In this document: piece by piece, positions 17,356 through 27,180 of the stretch | How positions within the stretch are numbered: position 1 is the first letter of the stretch | How the letters are laid out: every line of letters starts with the position of its first letter | DNA from: Sarcina ventriculi | GTDB lineage: Bacteria > Bacillota > Clostridia > Clostridiales > Clostridiaceae | DNA length: 64,000 nucleotides | Assembly (NCBI RefSeq): GCF_900456775.1 | Contig: NZ_UAUL01000011.1 | Span: forward strand, 119,566-183,565 | Direction of reading: 5' to 3' | The notes under the pieces: generated by a model | What the model saw: only the letters and a program-made list of their open reading frames with translations | Database searches by the model: none | Told to the model about the DNA's origin: nothing | Program-made: the position numbers and the translations under genes

Positions 17356-18723
17356 ATGACCAATAAATACAAATACAGAGATTTTAAATATAGTGCTGAA
17401 GTTTTAGAACTTTTAAATATTCCTCTTACAGAGATGGATAAAAAACTTATACATCAGATAGAATTCAATATTCTTGATTCTAAAGGGTATCGAAATTATT
17501 CGTATATTATAAAGGATATATATATATTAATTAGAAAGCATAATTTAACAACAAAACAACTAAGCTCTATATATGGAATATCCGAAACCATGATTTTAAG
17601 GTGGCTTAAAGAACTTGATTTAAATAGAAGTATAAAAGAAGGAATTGAAGCGAAAAAGACTTCTGAAAAGAAGAATCTTTTTCTTGGAGAATCTAATATT
17701 AATAATATAATTACTAACAATCAGATATTAAATAGATTTGGAATAAATATAGAAAATTCTGATTCACCACAAATATTAAACAGCTTTTTAAATTATTTAG
17801 AAACTATAAAAGGTAAATCAATTAACACAATACATGAATATAAAAAGGATTTAATTATATTTTTTAGATTTTTAGCTATTTACAAAGGATTAGTTACAGA
17901 TTCTAAGCTAGAGTTTGATGAAATCCCTATAAATAATATATCAGATGATTTTATAAAATCTATAACTCTTATGGATATTTATGCTTTCTTAACTTTTGTT
18001 GAAAAAAGTCGTAATAATCAGACTAAAACTAGAGCAAGAAAAGTTGCTTCTTTAAAATCATTTTTTAAGTTTTTACAAACAAAAGCTAAAATAATAAAAG
18101 AAAATCCTACTTTAGAATTGGAAATACCTAAAACCAGAAAGAATTTACCTATACATTTATCACTAGATGAAAGTATGCAACTTCTTAACAATATGAATAA
18201 AAATAGCAAGAATTATTATAGAGACTATTGTATAATAACTTTATTTTTAAATACTGGTATGCGTTTATCAGAACTTTGTAGCGTCGATATGACTAAAATA
18301 AAAAATGATACACTAACAATTATCGGTAAAGGAAATAAAGAAAGAATAGTTTATCTAAACCAAGCGTGTTTAAAAGCTATAAATGACTATTTAAGTGTAA
18401 GAGATGATTCTAAAGTTTCTTTTGAGGAAAAAAAGTTTTTGTTTATATCAGCAAAAAATAGAAAAATAAATCAAAGAACAGTTGAAATGTTAATCAAAAA
18501 ACATGTGCAAAGTTCAGGACTTACAAATTTAAAATATACTCCTCATAAATTAAGGCATACAGCAGCCACCCTTATGTATAAGCATGGTGGAGTTGATATT
18601 AGAAGCATACAAGGAATACTAGGACATGAAAATATATCTACAACTCAAATTTATGTGCATGTAGATGATGATGGGTTAAGAGATGCTGTGAAATCTAATC
18701 CATTAGCAAATATAAATAAATAG
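17356..18723 (+). CDS. Xer-like tyrosine recombinase with N-terminal HTH-like extension
   Basis: The C-terminal 300 residues are a complete tyrosine recombinase. They have a SAM-like core-binding domain (NTIHEYKKDLIIFFRFLA), the first Arg in NTGMRLSELCSVD, and Lys in IIGKGNKERIVYL. H-x-x-R follows in TPHKLRHTAATLM, then LGHENISTTQIYVHV with the nucleophile Tyr. Ordinary XerC/XerD have about 300 residues. Here about 145 extra N-terminal residues include a helix-turn-helix-like stretch, LTTKQLSSIYGISETMILRW (about 56-75). It may be the chromosomal Xer or a specialised integrase. ATGGAGGATTAA gives the start. The stop codon is part of a 38-bp palindrome. Confidence 0.85.
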   Translation: MTNKYKYRDFKYSAEVLELLNIPLTEMDKKLIHQIEFNILDSKGYRNYSYIIKDIYILIRKHNLTTKQLSSIYGISETMILRWLKELDLNRSIKEGIEAKKTSEKKNLFLGESNINNIITNNQILNRFGINIENSDSPQILNSFLNYLETIKGKSINTIHEYKKDLIIFFRFLAIYKGLVTDSKLEFDEIPINNISDDFIKSITLMDIYAFLTFVEKSRNNQTKTRARKVASLKSFFKFLQTKAKIIKENPTLELEIPKTRKNLPIHLSLDESMQLLNNMNKNSKNYYRDYCIITLFLNTGMRLSELCSVDMTKIKNDTLTIIGKGNKERIVYLNQACLKAINDYLSVRDDSKVSFEEKKFLFISAKNRKINQRTVEMLIKKHVQSSGLTNLKYTPHKLRHTAATLMYKHGGVDIRSIQGILGHENISTTQIYVHVDDDGLRDAVKSNPLANINK

Positions 18724-18758
18724 TAATTTTCGTATTTAATTAAATACGAAAATTACTA
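18721..18758. terminator. 38-bp perfect palindrome between convergent genes
   Basis: The sequence from 18721 (the TAG stop) to 18758 is its own reverse complement: arms TAGTAATTTTCGTATTTAA and complement, with no separate loop. It probably acts as a bidirectional terminator, though T-runs are weak. Confidence 0.6.
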
Positions 18759-18788
18759 TTAATAACAAGTAGTAAAAAATCCATAGTT

Positions 18789-19880
18789 TTAGTTTACATT
18801 TTTATATTCATTACTTATATAATCTAGATATTTAACATATAAATAATCAAATGCCCTACTTCCAACCTCTTTCGCTGTTGCATCTCCAAAATATTCTTTT
18901 AAGGCTTCTATTTTTTTCGCGTCTTTTTCAAATTGAATTGATATTTTATCTGCAACAAAATAATTATTATTTTGTTTAATGAATTTTATCACACATTGAA
19001 GTATATAAGGCATATTTGTCATAACTTTATTTCGAGGTTCCTCACTATTTACTATAACTTCAACTACACAATTTTTATAACTATGTCCAGGTTCCTTTAA
19101 ATAATTCCATTTTACTAATTTAGTATTATTTCTATTAAATACTATATCATCATTTATATATAAATCCATTCCATTTGCTTCATTTTGAAAAGCTTTGTAT
19201 AATTTGATATAAAGTGAAAAATTTAAATCCTCATTATAAAAATTTGCTTTTTTATAAGTTAATATACTACCCTTAACAACAACAGGATTAACATTTATAT
19301 TGTTTAATATTAAATTTAATTTATTATTTTTTAATCTTTGCTTATAAATTTTTCCTAGTTTTTTAATCAAATTTGTTTCAAAATCGTCATTGCATATTTC
19401 TTTTTTTACAACATCTTCTAATGCTTTAATTTCTATTCTAGTGCCACTTATTAATCGATTATTATATTCCTCCTCTTCTACTGTATAGCTCCAGTCATAA
19501 GCCTTCCAGTTTTTAATTGACATTTGTATCTTACAAGAAAAGTCAGCTCTATTTGAATTTATAATAACAGTATTTCCTAATTTTAAAATAGCCTTTTTCA
19601 ACCCAACCCCTCTAAATTCATCTAAAGAGGTATTTCCTATTTTAAATATTTCTTCATCAGTTACTTTCTTTTCTATTCCCCCACTATTATCTTGTACTAT
19701 TATATAATTTTTGTTAATCTTTATTTTTACATTACATATATTATCTCTTTTGTATGTAAGTTTATCATAAGCTTGAATTGAATTATCTATTAGTTGACAC
19801 AAAGATGTTAAAACATCTTCTTTTTCTGTAAGTGTTTTTCTTAAAAAGTTCTTATCTATTAAAATCCTATTTGTTTCCAC
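18789..19880 (-). CDS. GHKL ATPase, MORC/Hsp90-like
   Basis: The N-terminal domain of this 363-residue protein has the Bergerat-fold motifs in order: N-box SLCQLIDNSIQAYD (about 26-39), G1 box IVQDNSGGIEKK (about 56-67) and a G2-like box FRGVGLKKAILKLG (about 89-102). No histidine-kinase phosphoacceptor or receiver domain is present. The middle has an S5-like fold pattern, and the C-terminus is helical, as in MORC-type ATPases. Such proteins are ATP-gated clamps, and several bacterial ones sit in defence loci. It starts at GTG 19880 after AGGGGAATT. It is convergent with the Xer-like gene. Confidence 0.75.
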   Translation of the reverse strand: METNRILIDKNFLRKTLTEKEDVLTSLCQLIDNSIQAYDKLTYKRDNICNVKIKINKNYIIVQDNSGGIEKKVTDEEIFKIGNTSLDEFRGVGLKKAILKLGNTVIINSNRADFSCKIQMSIKNWKAYDWSYTVEEEEYNNRLISGTRIEIKALEDVVKKEICNDDFETNLIKKLGKIYKQRLKNNKLNLILNNINVNPVVVKGSILTYKKANFYNEDLNFSLYIKLYKAFQNEANGMDLYINDDIVFNRNNTKLVKWNYLKEPGHSYKNCVVEVIVNSEEPRNKVMTNMPYILQCVIKFIKQNNNYFVADKISIQFEKDAKKIEALKEYFGDATAKEVGSRAFDYLYVKYLDYISNEYKNVN

Positions 19881-20073
19881 CGTACGAATTCCCCTAATAA
19901 ATAATATATTATTATTTATATGAATTTACTTTTTTCTTGTTACATTATTTTATTAACCAGATAGTAGCAATCTAACTAGTAAAATAAACTTTTAAAATCA
20001 CTTTTGAAAAAATATTTTTATGTTATAATTATTTCTTAGAAATGCAAATGAAAAATAATTTAGGAGGTCACAA

Positions 20074-20862
20074 ATGATAAAACTTATTGTAACAGATATG
20101 GATGGAACTTTACTTAATAAAAATGAAGAACTTCATGAAGATTTTTTTGAAATATTTAATAAATTAAAAGAAAAAAATATTCTCTTTGCTGTTGCTAGTG
20201 GAAGGCAAAGAAAAAACCTTGAAATTAAATTTAGAGAAATAAAAGACGATTTAATAATGCTTTTTGAAAATGGAAGTTGTGGTTCACTTAAAGGAAAAAC
20301 TTTATATAAAAGCCAATTAGATAAGGCTCTTGTACATAAATTTATAGATATTGGAAGAAAAAATTCATATAATATGCTTTTATGCACTGAAGATATGACA
20401 TATATTGAAAATGTAAATGAAGAATTTATAACAGAACTTAAAAAATATTATGATGATATTACTTTTGTTAATGATTTAAAAGAAATAAATAAACCGATAG
20501 TTAAATTTACTATATTTGATCCAAATGGAGCTAAGGAAAATACATTTAAAATTTATAATGAGTTATTTGCAGATAAGGTTAAAATATCAGTATCTACAGT
20601 TAAATGGCTACATATAATAAATAAAGAAGTAAGTAAAGGATTTGGTGTACAAGCACTTCAAAATCACTTTGATATAAGTCCAGAAGAAACAATGGTATTT
20701 GGTGATGGACTTAATGATTTAGAAATGATACAATCTGCAAAATATTCCTATGCAATGGAAAACGCAGTTGATGAATTAAAGTCAGAGGCTAAATTTATAG
20801 CTCCATCTAATGATAAAAATGGTGTATTAGAAGTAATAAAAGATAAACTACTTTGTAAATAA
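20074..20862 (+). CDS. HAD-superfamily Cof-type phosphatase
   Basis: This 262-residue enzyme opens with VTDMDGTLLNKNEE (motif I, Asp 8/10). It has motif II Ser in AVASGRQRKN, Lys in EVSKGFGVQAL and motif IV in MVFGDGLNDLEMI. The C2 cap between residues 85 and 190 is typical of the Cof/YidA group that dephosphorylates sugar phosphates or flavin precursors. TTAGGAGGT gives the start. Monocistronic. Confidence 0.9.
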   Translation: MIKLIVTDMDGTLLNKNEELHEDFFEIFNKLKEKNILFAVASGRQRKNLEIKFREIKDDLIMLFENGSCGSLKGKTLYKSQLDKALVHKFIDIGRKNSYNMLLCTEDMTYIENVNEEFITELKKYYDDITFVNDLKEINKPIVKFTIFDPNGAKENTFKIYNELFADKVKISVSTVKWLHIINKEVSKGFGVQALQNHFDISPEETMVFGDGLNDLEMIQSAKYSYAMENAVDELKSEAKFIAPSNDKNGVLEVIKDKLLCK

Positions 20863-20893
20863 TAAATCTTTTGAAAAATAAATTTTAAATAAA

Positions 20894-20947
20894 AATAGTA
20901 TATTTAAATCTTATATAAGTTTAAATATACTATTAAAATATTTTTTT
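20894..20947. terminator. Terminator
   Basis: AATAGTATATTTAAA / TTTAAATATACTATT with an 11-nt loop; T-run a few bases beyond, shared with the convergent glyoxalase gene. Confidence 0.65.
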
Positions 20948-20951
20948 AATT

Positions 20952-21332
20952 TTAGTTTCTTATAACTTCAACCTTATATCCATCAGGATCTGTTACAAAG
21001 TAATATCTAGGTTTTTCTCCTGGTAGACCTTTTAAATCTGTAACTTCATATCCTAAAGATTTATGTTTTTCTCTCATTCCTTCTAGGTCAGAAACTCCAA
21101 TTGCAGTATGACTAAATCCATTTCCAAGTTCATATGGCTTTTCTGGATCATAGTTGTAAGTTAATTCTATTTCATATCCGCCAACTTTATCTGATAGATA
21201 TACTAAAGTAAACTTATATTCTGGAAAATCTTTTCTTCTAGTTTCAATAAGTCCTAAAGCATCTCTATAAAATTTTAATGATTTTTCTAAATTCATAACC
21301 CTTATACAAGTGTGTAACATTTTAACTGACAT
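20952..21332 (-). CDS. gloA: Lactoylglutathione lyase (glyoxalase I)
   Basis: This 126-residue vicinal-oxygen-chelate protein has metal ligands in the expected positions: His in MLHTCIRVM (about 7), Glu in YEIELTYNYD (about 56), His in GFSHTAIGV (about 75) and Glu in YKVEVIRN (about 122). It converts the thiol hemiacetal of methylglyoxal to the lactoyl thioester. Clostridia often lack glutathione, so another thiol may be the real cofactor; that is inference. ATGGAGGAAATAGAATT precedes the start. Confidence 0.9.
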   Translation of the reverse strand: MSVKMLHTCIRVMNLEKSLKFYRDALGLIETRRKDFPEYKFTLVYLSDKVGGYEIELTYNYDPEKPYELGNGFSHTAIGVSDLEGMREKHKSLGYEVTDLKGLPGEKPRYYFVTDPDGYKVEVIRN

Positions 21333-21444
21333 AATTCTATTTCCTCCATGAATACATTATTTATTTTTATATTAACTTATATGTAATATTTATACAAGTA
21401 CTTACTTTTTTATCAGATGCTATATTATTTTATACTTAAAAGTA

Positions 21445-24400
21445 TTACAAACTCTTTATCCAATTTGAAATATTTTTTACAAGTTCAGTTATCTTATTAG
21501 GTTTACTTGTTTTAGATGTTTGAGTTGTTGCAAATGCAGCATTTCCATAAGTAAATATATTATTTTCATATACACCACTACCCTGCGTATTTGTACCATT
21601 TGCTACAACCCAATCACTTCCATTAATTATAAATTTAAATTCTAACTGTGTTGAATTTTCAGATACTGGAACATCAATACTAAACACTCCATTATTATAA
21701 CTCATTTGTTTAGTGTCCCATACGTCATTAGATAAATAGTGAATATTAACTGTTTTAGCATTTGCATTAGTATATTCAACCTTGACATATCCATTTCCTA
21801 TTTCTGTAACTTTAGTATCGCCTTGTTTGTCATTTTGAGTTATCTTGTATGTATTATAGCTGTTTTGTGTAGAATTACTTTTTCCAGTTGTCCAACTAGC
21901 ATTATCCACTTTAAAATTATACTCTACACTATCTATACCACTAGGTATATCAACAGTAGCTTCCCAAACACCATTACCTTCATTAGTCATATCATATAAT
22001 GACCAACCATTTACATTTATATTTAAAGCTACTTCAGTAGCTGTTACATTAGTAAAGGATATATTTAATTTACCATTACTATATTTTGCGTTTACAGTAC
22101 CTGTGATATCTATAGGTTGTACATATATCTCAACATTTCCTTTGTCAGGATTAATATTTTTTAGTGCGGATTCAAAAATTGTTGTATTACCTATTTTGGC
22201 ACTAGTAACTTTATATCCTTTTGGTATATAAGTTGTTAAATCAACTGATGAATCACTTGTAGTTAAATTATTATTTGAAATTTCTTTATTTGTATTACTG
22301 TCTATACATTTTATATTTATTGTTGTTGGATTCTTTTCTAAATAAATAGTAACAGTATTATCACTTAAATTTATTTTCTTTAATGTATCTATGTCTATAC
22401 TTTTACCATCAATATTAGCATTTTTTATTGAATATCCATTAGGTATATTAGAAGTTAAATCTTCTGTTTGATTTATATTGCCTGTGTATGTCTTACTTAT
22501 TGTTTTATTATTATCTGTGTTATAAACATAATTAACTTTTAAAGTTTTACTAACAGGCTTAATTTGAATTACCATATTATCTATTTGAGATAATTCTATT
22601 TTATCATCACTAGGTATTTTATTGTAATTATTAATATTCTTTATAGTGTATCCAGTAGGACAAAGTTTATTTAAATCTACCTCTTCATTACAGTCACCTG
22701 TAATAGTTGATGTTGTAATGGTTGTTCCATTTTGAGAGTTAACCCATTTTATATTTTTAGATAATGTATTTGGTAACATATAAACACTTAAATTATTATT
22801 TTGTATCCACCAAGTAGCATTAAATGAATCCATATTTTCATCTAAAATATGTACTCCGTTACTATTTAAATAATCAAATTTATATCCATCTGTTTTTACA
22901 AAGTCTGTCATATTTACAGGTTCTCCATAGGTATAGGTTAGAGTTTTAGTATCAATTACTTTACCTGTAGTTTCATCATAAAAATTAACCTTAACATTAT
23001 ACTGTGTTTTGCTAACATATGCAGTAAAGTTATTTGAAAGATCTAAATTTACTGCACTACTAGGTATTACTTCACTATCAATATTATCTAATATGTATTC
23101 GGTAGACATTATATTATATAAATTTTTTATAGAAGGATATCCTATTAAATTATTATTAAATAACTGTTGTTTGTTTTCAGTTTCTATAGTATCACCACTA
23201 TCATTAACTAACTTATTTAATGTATATCCCGTAGGTATTAGATTAGTTAAATCTTTTTTAGACGGATAGTTTGTTAGACTATCTTTAGCTAAAACTTGAC
23301 CATTTTCTGTTTTTATGATTAATGTAGAACTATCTTTTTCTGGTGTTAGGTATACTTTTAAATTTTTCATACCCACTCCAGTAATTGTTTTAACCTTATC
23401 TAATCTTGCGTAGCTTACTTCTGCATAATCAAACTTATAGCCATCAACCTTAGCTATGTCTTCTATGTTTATTTTTTTATCTACATTCACATTTAAAGTT
23501 TCTGTAGTTATTAACCAACCATTTTTACTATTATATACAGGAACTTTTAAAGTGCTAGTAACAGGCTTTACATTTATCACTATATTATTATTGTTAGAAT
23601 TACTTATTTTACTTAAATCTTTGGCAGATATTGATGTTCCGTTATTTGTAGCACTAACAAGTTCATATCCTTGAGGAATTTCACTTGCGACATTTGTGTA
23701 CCCTGTTTTAGATACTTGAGAACTTGCATTATATATAGGGGTTTGACCATCTAACATTTCTACGTTCAATGTTCTCATTTGATTCTCTACATACGCTGTA
23801 ATATCTCCAGCAGCAACTGGTATATTTTTTAAAGTATAATCACTCTTAACTCCATTTATTTCTATACTTGCAACTTTATATCCACTAGGAACTAATGTAG
23901 AAAAATTGCTACCTTTATCAGAAATTTCATAGACTGATGCACTAGATACTTTATTACCTGTGCTAGAATCTATAAATATTAATTTATATTCCTTTGGTTG
24001 TATTTTTATAGTTATATTCCCATAAGTAGAATTAGGAATATAATTTAATTCAGCAACATTTACATATGTTCCATTTATATTTAAATTAGCTATCTCATAT
24101 CCCTTTGGTATCATGTCTGATAAGTTTGTATGTCCATTATTATTTGCAATTTGTATACTTTTAGTACTAAATACTTTTTTACTATCTTCTATCTTTATAG
24201 ATAAAGTATTTTCATTTGGAGATTCATAAATGTTTATATTTCCAACTCTTGAACCACTAAACTCAGTTATATTAGTTCCACCTAAAACAACTCCATTATT
24301 TTCAACATATTTAAAAGTGTATCCATCTAACTTTCCTATATCCTTAAAATTTAGATTTTTGTTGTATGTATAATTTAATTTTTCTGTTTTTAATAAAGTT

Positions 24401-26184
24401 CCTGTTTCAGAGTTATAAAAATTTACATTAGTGCTATATTCTATAGGGTCTACATTAATAACAATATTATTTACACTTGAATTACTTATATTTTGCAAAT
24501 CAGTTTCAGATATATTTTTTCCATTATCAGTAGCTGAGCTAAATTTATACCCATTTGGTATTAATTTAGATAAATTACTTTTGTAATCTGTATTATATAC
24601 TTCTATACTGTTATTTTCTAAAATAGTATCGCCACATTGTACTTTATAAGATAATTTATTATAAACAGGTTCTACACATATATGTACATCATAATTAGTT
24701 GAATCAGGGATAGATGTTATATCTTTTTCGGATACAGGTTGTCCATTTAAAGTTGCAGATACAAATTTATAACCATTTGGTATAACTAATGTTAAATTTG
24801 TAGTTTTATCACTATTATTTACATTTAATTTCCCTTTATTAACTTCATTATTATTGCAAGTAACATTGTAATTTATAGTGTTTAATAATGGAGTATATGT
24901 AAAAACATTATTATTATTTATACATTGAACCCCATGTCCTAATGCATCTTTTCCATCAACTACAAATTTATATAAGAATTCATTACCTTTTATAGGAAGA
25001 GGTACTGTAATTGACCAAACTCCATTTCCACTATTTCTTAAATTCACAGACTGATTTCCAACAACTAAACTTATACTTTTTGCATTAGGATCATTATAAG
25101 TTATAGTTGCAGTTCTAGCCGAATTATTTGTTTTTGTAGTAACTAATCCAACATTACTCTCCTCTTCAACCGCTATAATTACATCTGAATTTTTGTTATT
25201 GCTTATATTTTGAATTTGATTTAAAGTACTGTATATACCATTTAATCTGCTAGCAACATAAATATACCCCTTTGGAATAAGATTACTTGCGTTGAAATTT
25301 CCATTTAATTCGTCTATTTTTTGTGTTCCAGAACTTATTTCCTTTTGAGTTAAAGAGTTTACTAATTTCCAATTAATATTATGTGTTATAGGAGCAACAG
25401 TTATATTTACACTGCTATTGCCAAACATATTAAAATTATTAAAATTATTAAAATTATTATTTCCTACAATTTGATATCCTTTTGGAACAAAATTAGTCAA
25501 ATTAACTATGCTATTGCCTATTTGATAGGTTAAGTTTCCATCTTTTATTACGCTACCATTGCTATCTTTAAAGGCATATTTAAAGTTATATGTTTTTTTA
25601 TTTACATTTATAACAACACTGCTATTAGTTGAAGCATACACGTTTTGTAAATCACTTTCAGATATGCTTTTTCCATTCATTGTTGCCGAAGAAAATTCAT
25701 AACCATCTGGTATATTATTTTTAATCAAATTTACAGGATTACCAATACCTTTTTGCGTTGCCTCTACACTTTCTTCTTTTAAATAAGAACCATTGTATTT
25801 TATATAATAATTAATTTTATAAGTTATAGGAGTTATATTTACAACTACTGTTTCATTACTTTGTATGTTATTATCCGTTCCACTTACATTAATTTCTTTA
25901 TATCCATTAGGTATATTTATATTTACACTTCCATTATAATTTACTTTTTGTGTTTCGTTTTTTACTACTTTATTGTTATATATGTATTTAACATTTATAT
26001 TAAATAATTTATTTTGCGTGTTTTGATTTAGTGCCTGTTCACCATCTGTAATATCATACTTACCAGAGTATTCTATAGTCGTTTTAGGTAGAGTCTGTCC
26101 ATATACTAGTGTTACTGGTATACTTACACCTCCTGCAACTAATGAAGCACTTATTGCAATACTAGCTACTTTTTTGTTCATCAT
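21445..26184 (-). CDS. Giant secreted repeat protein with carbohydrate-binding-like modules
   Basis: This 1,579-residue protein begins with a signal peptide (MMNKKVASIAISASLVAGG, cleavage near VYGQ, residue 30). The bulk is at least 16 MucBP-like beta repeats of about 65-80 residues, each with a P-x-GY (13 copies) or x-DGY (3 copies) core, often followed by SATxNGxxISExDL. Three modules break the pattern: about residues 345-431, 1358-1451 and 1461-1551. Each has a GVW-x-(I/A)-T-V or similar strand and a (Y/F)xFxxx(G/N) strand typical of CBM25/26-like starch-binding domains. There is no LPxTG motif, catalytic domain or C-terminal membrane anchor; it ends NISNWIKSL. It is likely an extracellular adhesin or glycan scaffold. 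AAGGAG lies 7 nt before the first ATG. Monocistronic. Confidence 0.8.
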   Translation of the reverse strand: MMNKKVASIAISASLVAGGVSIPVTLVYGQTLPKTTIEYSGKYDITDGEQALNQNTQNKLFNINVKYIYNNKVVKNETQKVNYNGSVNINIPNGYKEINVSGTDNNIQSNETVVVNITPITYKINYYIKYNGSYLKEESVEATQKGIGNPVNLIKNNIPDGYEFSSATMNGKSISESDLQNVYASTNSSVVINVNKKTYNFKYAFKDSNGSVIKDGNLTYQIGNSIVNLTNFVPKGYQIVGNNNFNNFNNFNMFGNSSVNITVAPITHNINWKLVNSLTQKEISSGTQKIDELNGNFNASNLIPKGYIYVASRLNGIYSTLNQIQNISNNKNSDVIIAVEEESNVGLVTTKTNNSARTATITYNDPNAKSISLVVGNQSVNLRNSGNGVWSITVPLPIKGNEFLYKFVVDGKDALGHGVQCINNNNVFTYTPLLNTINYNVTCNNNEVNKGKLNVNNSDKTTNLTLVIPNGYKFVSATLNGQPVSEKDITSIPDSTNYDVHICVEPVYNKLSYKVQCGDTILENNSIEVYNTDYKSNLSKLIPNGYKFSSATDNGKNISETDLQNISNSSVNNIVINVDPIEYSTNVNFYNSETGTLLKTEKLNYTYNKNLNFKDIGKLDGYTFKYVENNGVVLGGTNITEFSGSRVGNINIYESPNENTLSIKIEDSKKVFSTKSIQIANNNGHTNLSDMIPKGYEIANLNINGTYVNVAELNYIPNSTYGNITIKIQPKEYKLIFIDSSTGNKVSSASVYEISDKGSNFSTLVPSGYKVASIEINGVKSDYTLKNIPVAAGDITAYVENQMRTLNVEMLDGQTPIYNASSQVSKTGYTNVASEIPQGYELVSATNNGTSISAKDLSKISNSNNNNIVINVKPVTSTLKVPVYNSKNGWLITTETLNVNVDKKINIEDIAKVDGYKFDYAEVSYARLDKVKTITGVGMKNLKVYLTPEKDSSTLIIKTENGQVLAKDSLTNYPSKKDLTNLIPTGYTLNKLVNDSGDTIETENKQQLFNNNLIGYPSIKNLYNIMSTEYILDNIDSEVIPSSAVNLDLSNNFTAYVSKTQYNVKVNFYDETTGKVIDTKTLTYTYGEPVNMTDFVKTDGYKFDYLNSNGVHILDENMDSFNATWWIQNNNLSVYMLPNTLSKNIKWVNSQNGTTITTSTITGDCNEEVDLNKLCPTGYTIKNINNYNKIPSDDKIELSQIDNMVIQIKPVSKTLKVNYVYNTDNNKTISKTYTGNINQTEDLTSNIPNGYSIKNANIDGKSIDIDTLKKINLSDNTVTIYLEKNPTTINIKCIDSNTNKEISNNNLTTSDSSVDLTTYIPKGYKVTSAKIGNTTIFESALKNINPDKGNVEIYVQPIDITGTVNAKYSNGKLNISFTNVTATEVALNINVNGWSLYDMTNEGNGVWEATVDIPSGIDSVEYNFKVDNASWTTGKSNSTQNSYNTYKITQNDKQGDTKVTEIGNGYVKVEYTNANAKTVNIHYLSNDVWDTKQMSYNNGVFSIDVPVSENSTQLEFKFIINGSDWVVANGTNTQGSGVYENNIFTYGNAAFATTQTSKTSKPNKITELVKNISNWIKSL

Positions 26185-26228
26185 GTTCTGTCTCCTTAAT
26201 AAGTAATTTATAAATTATTTGTCATACA

Positions 26229-26414
26229 TTAATTAAACCCGTTAGGTTGCATAGATAAAAATATATACAAGCAAATCATAATTATAAAACCTAAAATAAT
26301 TACAATTTTTAAAATTAAGTTCATTTTTTTAAACTTTTTATCTTTTTTCTCCTCTTCAACTAAATCTACCATGTCTGATGTATCTATTTTAAATTTATCG
26401 TCCATAACATACAT
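26229..26414 (-). CDS. Small single-span membrane protein (61 aa)
   Basis: An acidic-basic N-terminal half (MVDLVEEEKKDKKFKKM) precedes one membrane segment (LILKIVIILGFIIMICLYIF) and a short outer tail. ATG 26414 follows AGGAG with 7-nt spacing. It lies 44 bp upstream of the giant secreted protein in the same orientation and may be its operon partner. Function unknown. Confidence 0.6.
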   Translation of the reverse strand: MYVMDDKFKIDTSDMVDLVEEEKKDKKFKKMNLILKIVIILGFIIMICLYIFLSMQPNGFN

Positions 26415-26654
26415 ACACTCCTATTTATTTTTCATTCGCATATGTTATTATATCACTTTTCTTCATTTATGATATCCTTTAATGCAAACTTGGTAAAAAA
26501 ATGATGGTAATTTTTTTTATTATGTAAAAATTAAGATATAAAAAAATGATAATATGTTATTTTATTGAATTATTCATAATAAAGTATACATTAATATATT
26601 TTTTATTTTATAATATAATTAAACATTTAAAAATTATAAATTGGAGATGATAGC

Positions 26655-26756
26655 ATGGAATTTTTAGCAGATGGTGTTATAGTTATACTTTTTTTATTTT
26701 TATTAATAGGTTTTGTAGGAATTATGTGGGATATATCAAAAAAACGTAAACTATAA
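26655..26756 (+). CDS. Small membrane protein (33 aa)
   Basis: A TTGGAGATGATAGC site precedes ATG 26655, opening 33 codons with one hydrophobic segment (GVIVILFLFLLIGFVGIMW) and a basic end (KKRKL). Two genes follow in the same direction. It could be a genuine small membrane protein. The evidence is ribosome site and composition only. Confidence 0.5.
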   Translation: MEFLADGVIVILFLFLLIGFVGIMWDISKKRKL

Positions 26757-26807
26757 TATAGTAAAATATTAATTTAAAGTTAAAGACTTAAAAAGGATGT
26801 GCATAAA

Positions 26808-27140
26808 ATGAAGTGTGAAATATTTGAATACAAATCTGATATAGTAATAGAAAGGGCTAATACCCAAAATTTAATGAATGAACTTAATGAATATTTAGGT
26901 ACAAAAGAATATAGTTTAGAAGTGTTACTAGGGGAAGTATCTCTTAGAATATATGAATCTAATAGGCATTATATAGAAATATATTCTTCAGCAAATACCC
27001 TTACAAATGAATATGAAATTATTCCTATTGTATTAAAATATTCTGATAATAACAGTTACATAGTATTCAAAAAAAAGGAAACTGAAGATTTATTTGGTTG
27101 GAAAAATATAAATGGAGAAATTGTTGAATTATATAAATAG
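26808..27140 (+). CDS. Unknown protein (110 aa)
   Basis: ATG 26808 is the best start; a GTG three codons upstream sits too close to the only purine-rich site (AAAAAGG). The protein is acidic, beta-rich by eye and without membrane segments. I recognise no family. It lies 40 bp before a Crp-type regulator in the same direction. Confidence 0.55.
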   Translation: MKCEIFEYKSDIVIERANTQNLMNELNEYLGTKEYSLEVLLGEVSLRIYESNRHYIEIYSSANTLTNEYEIIPIVLKYSDNNSYIVFKKKETEDLFGWKNINGEIVELYK

Positions 27141-27180
27141 TTTTATATAAAAAATTTATAATATTATTACGAGGTTGTTT

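Noticed and set aside
18721..18758. dif site for Xer
   Set aside because: It lacks the two 11-bp arms with 6-bp centre of Firmicutes dif; a full 38-bp palindrome is more like a terminator.
23009..23269. Plus-strand ORFs within 21445-26184
   Set aside because: Antisense shadows of the giant repeat protein; no ribosome sites and repeat-driven composition.
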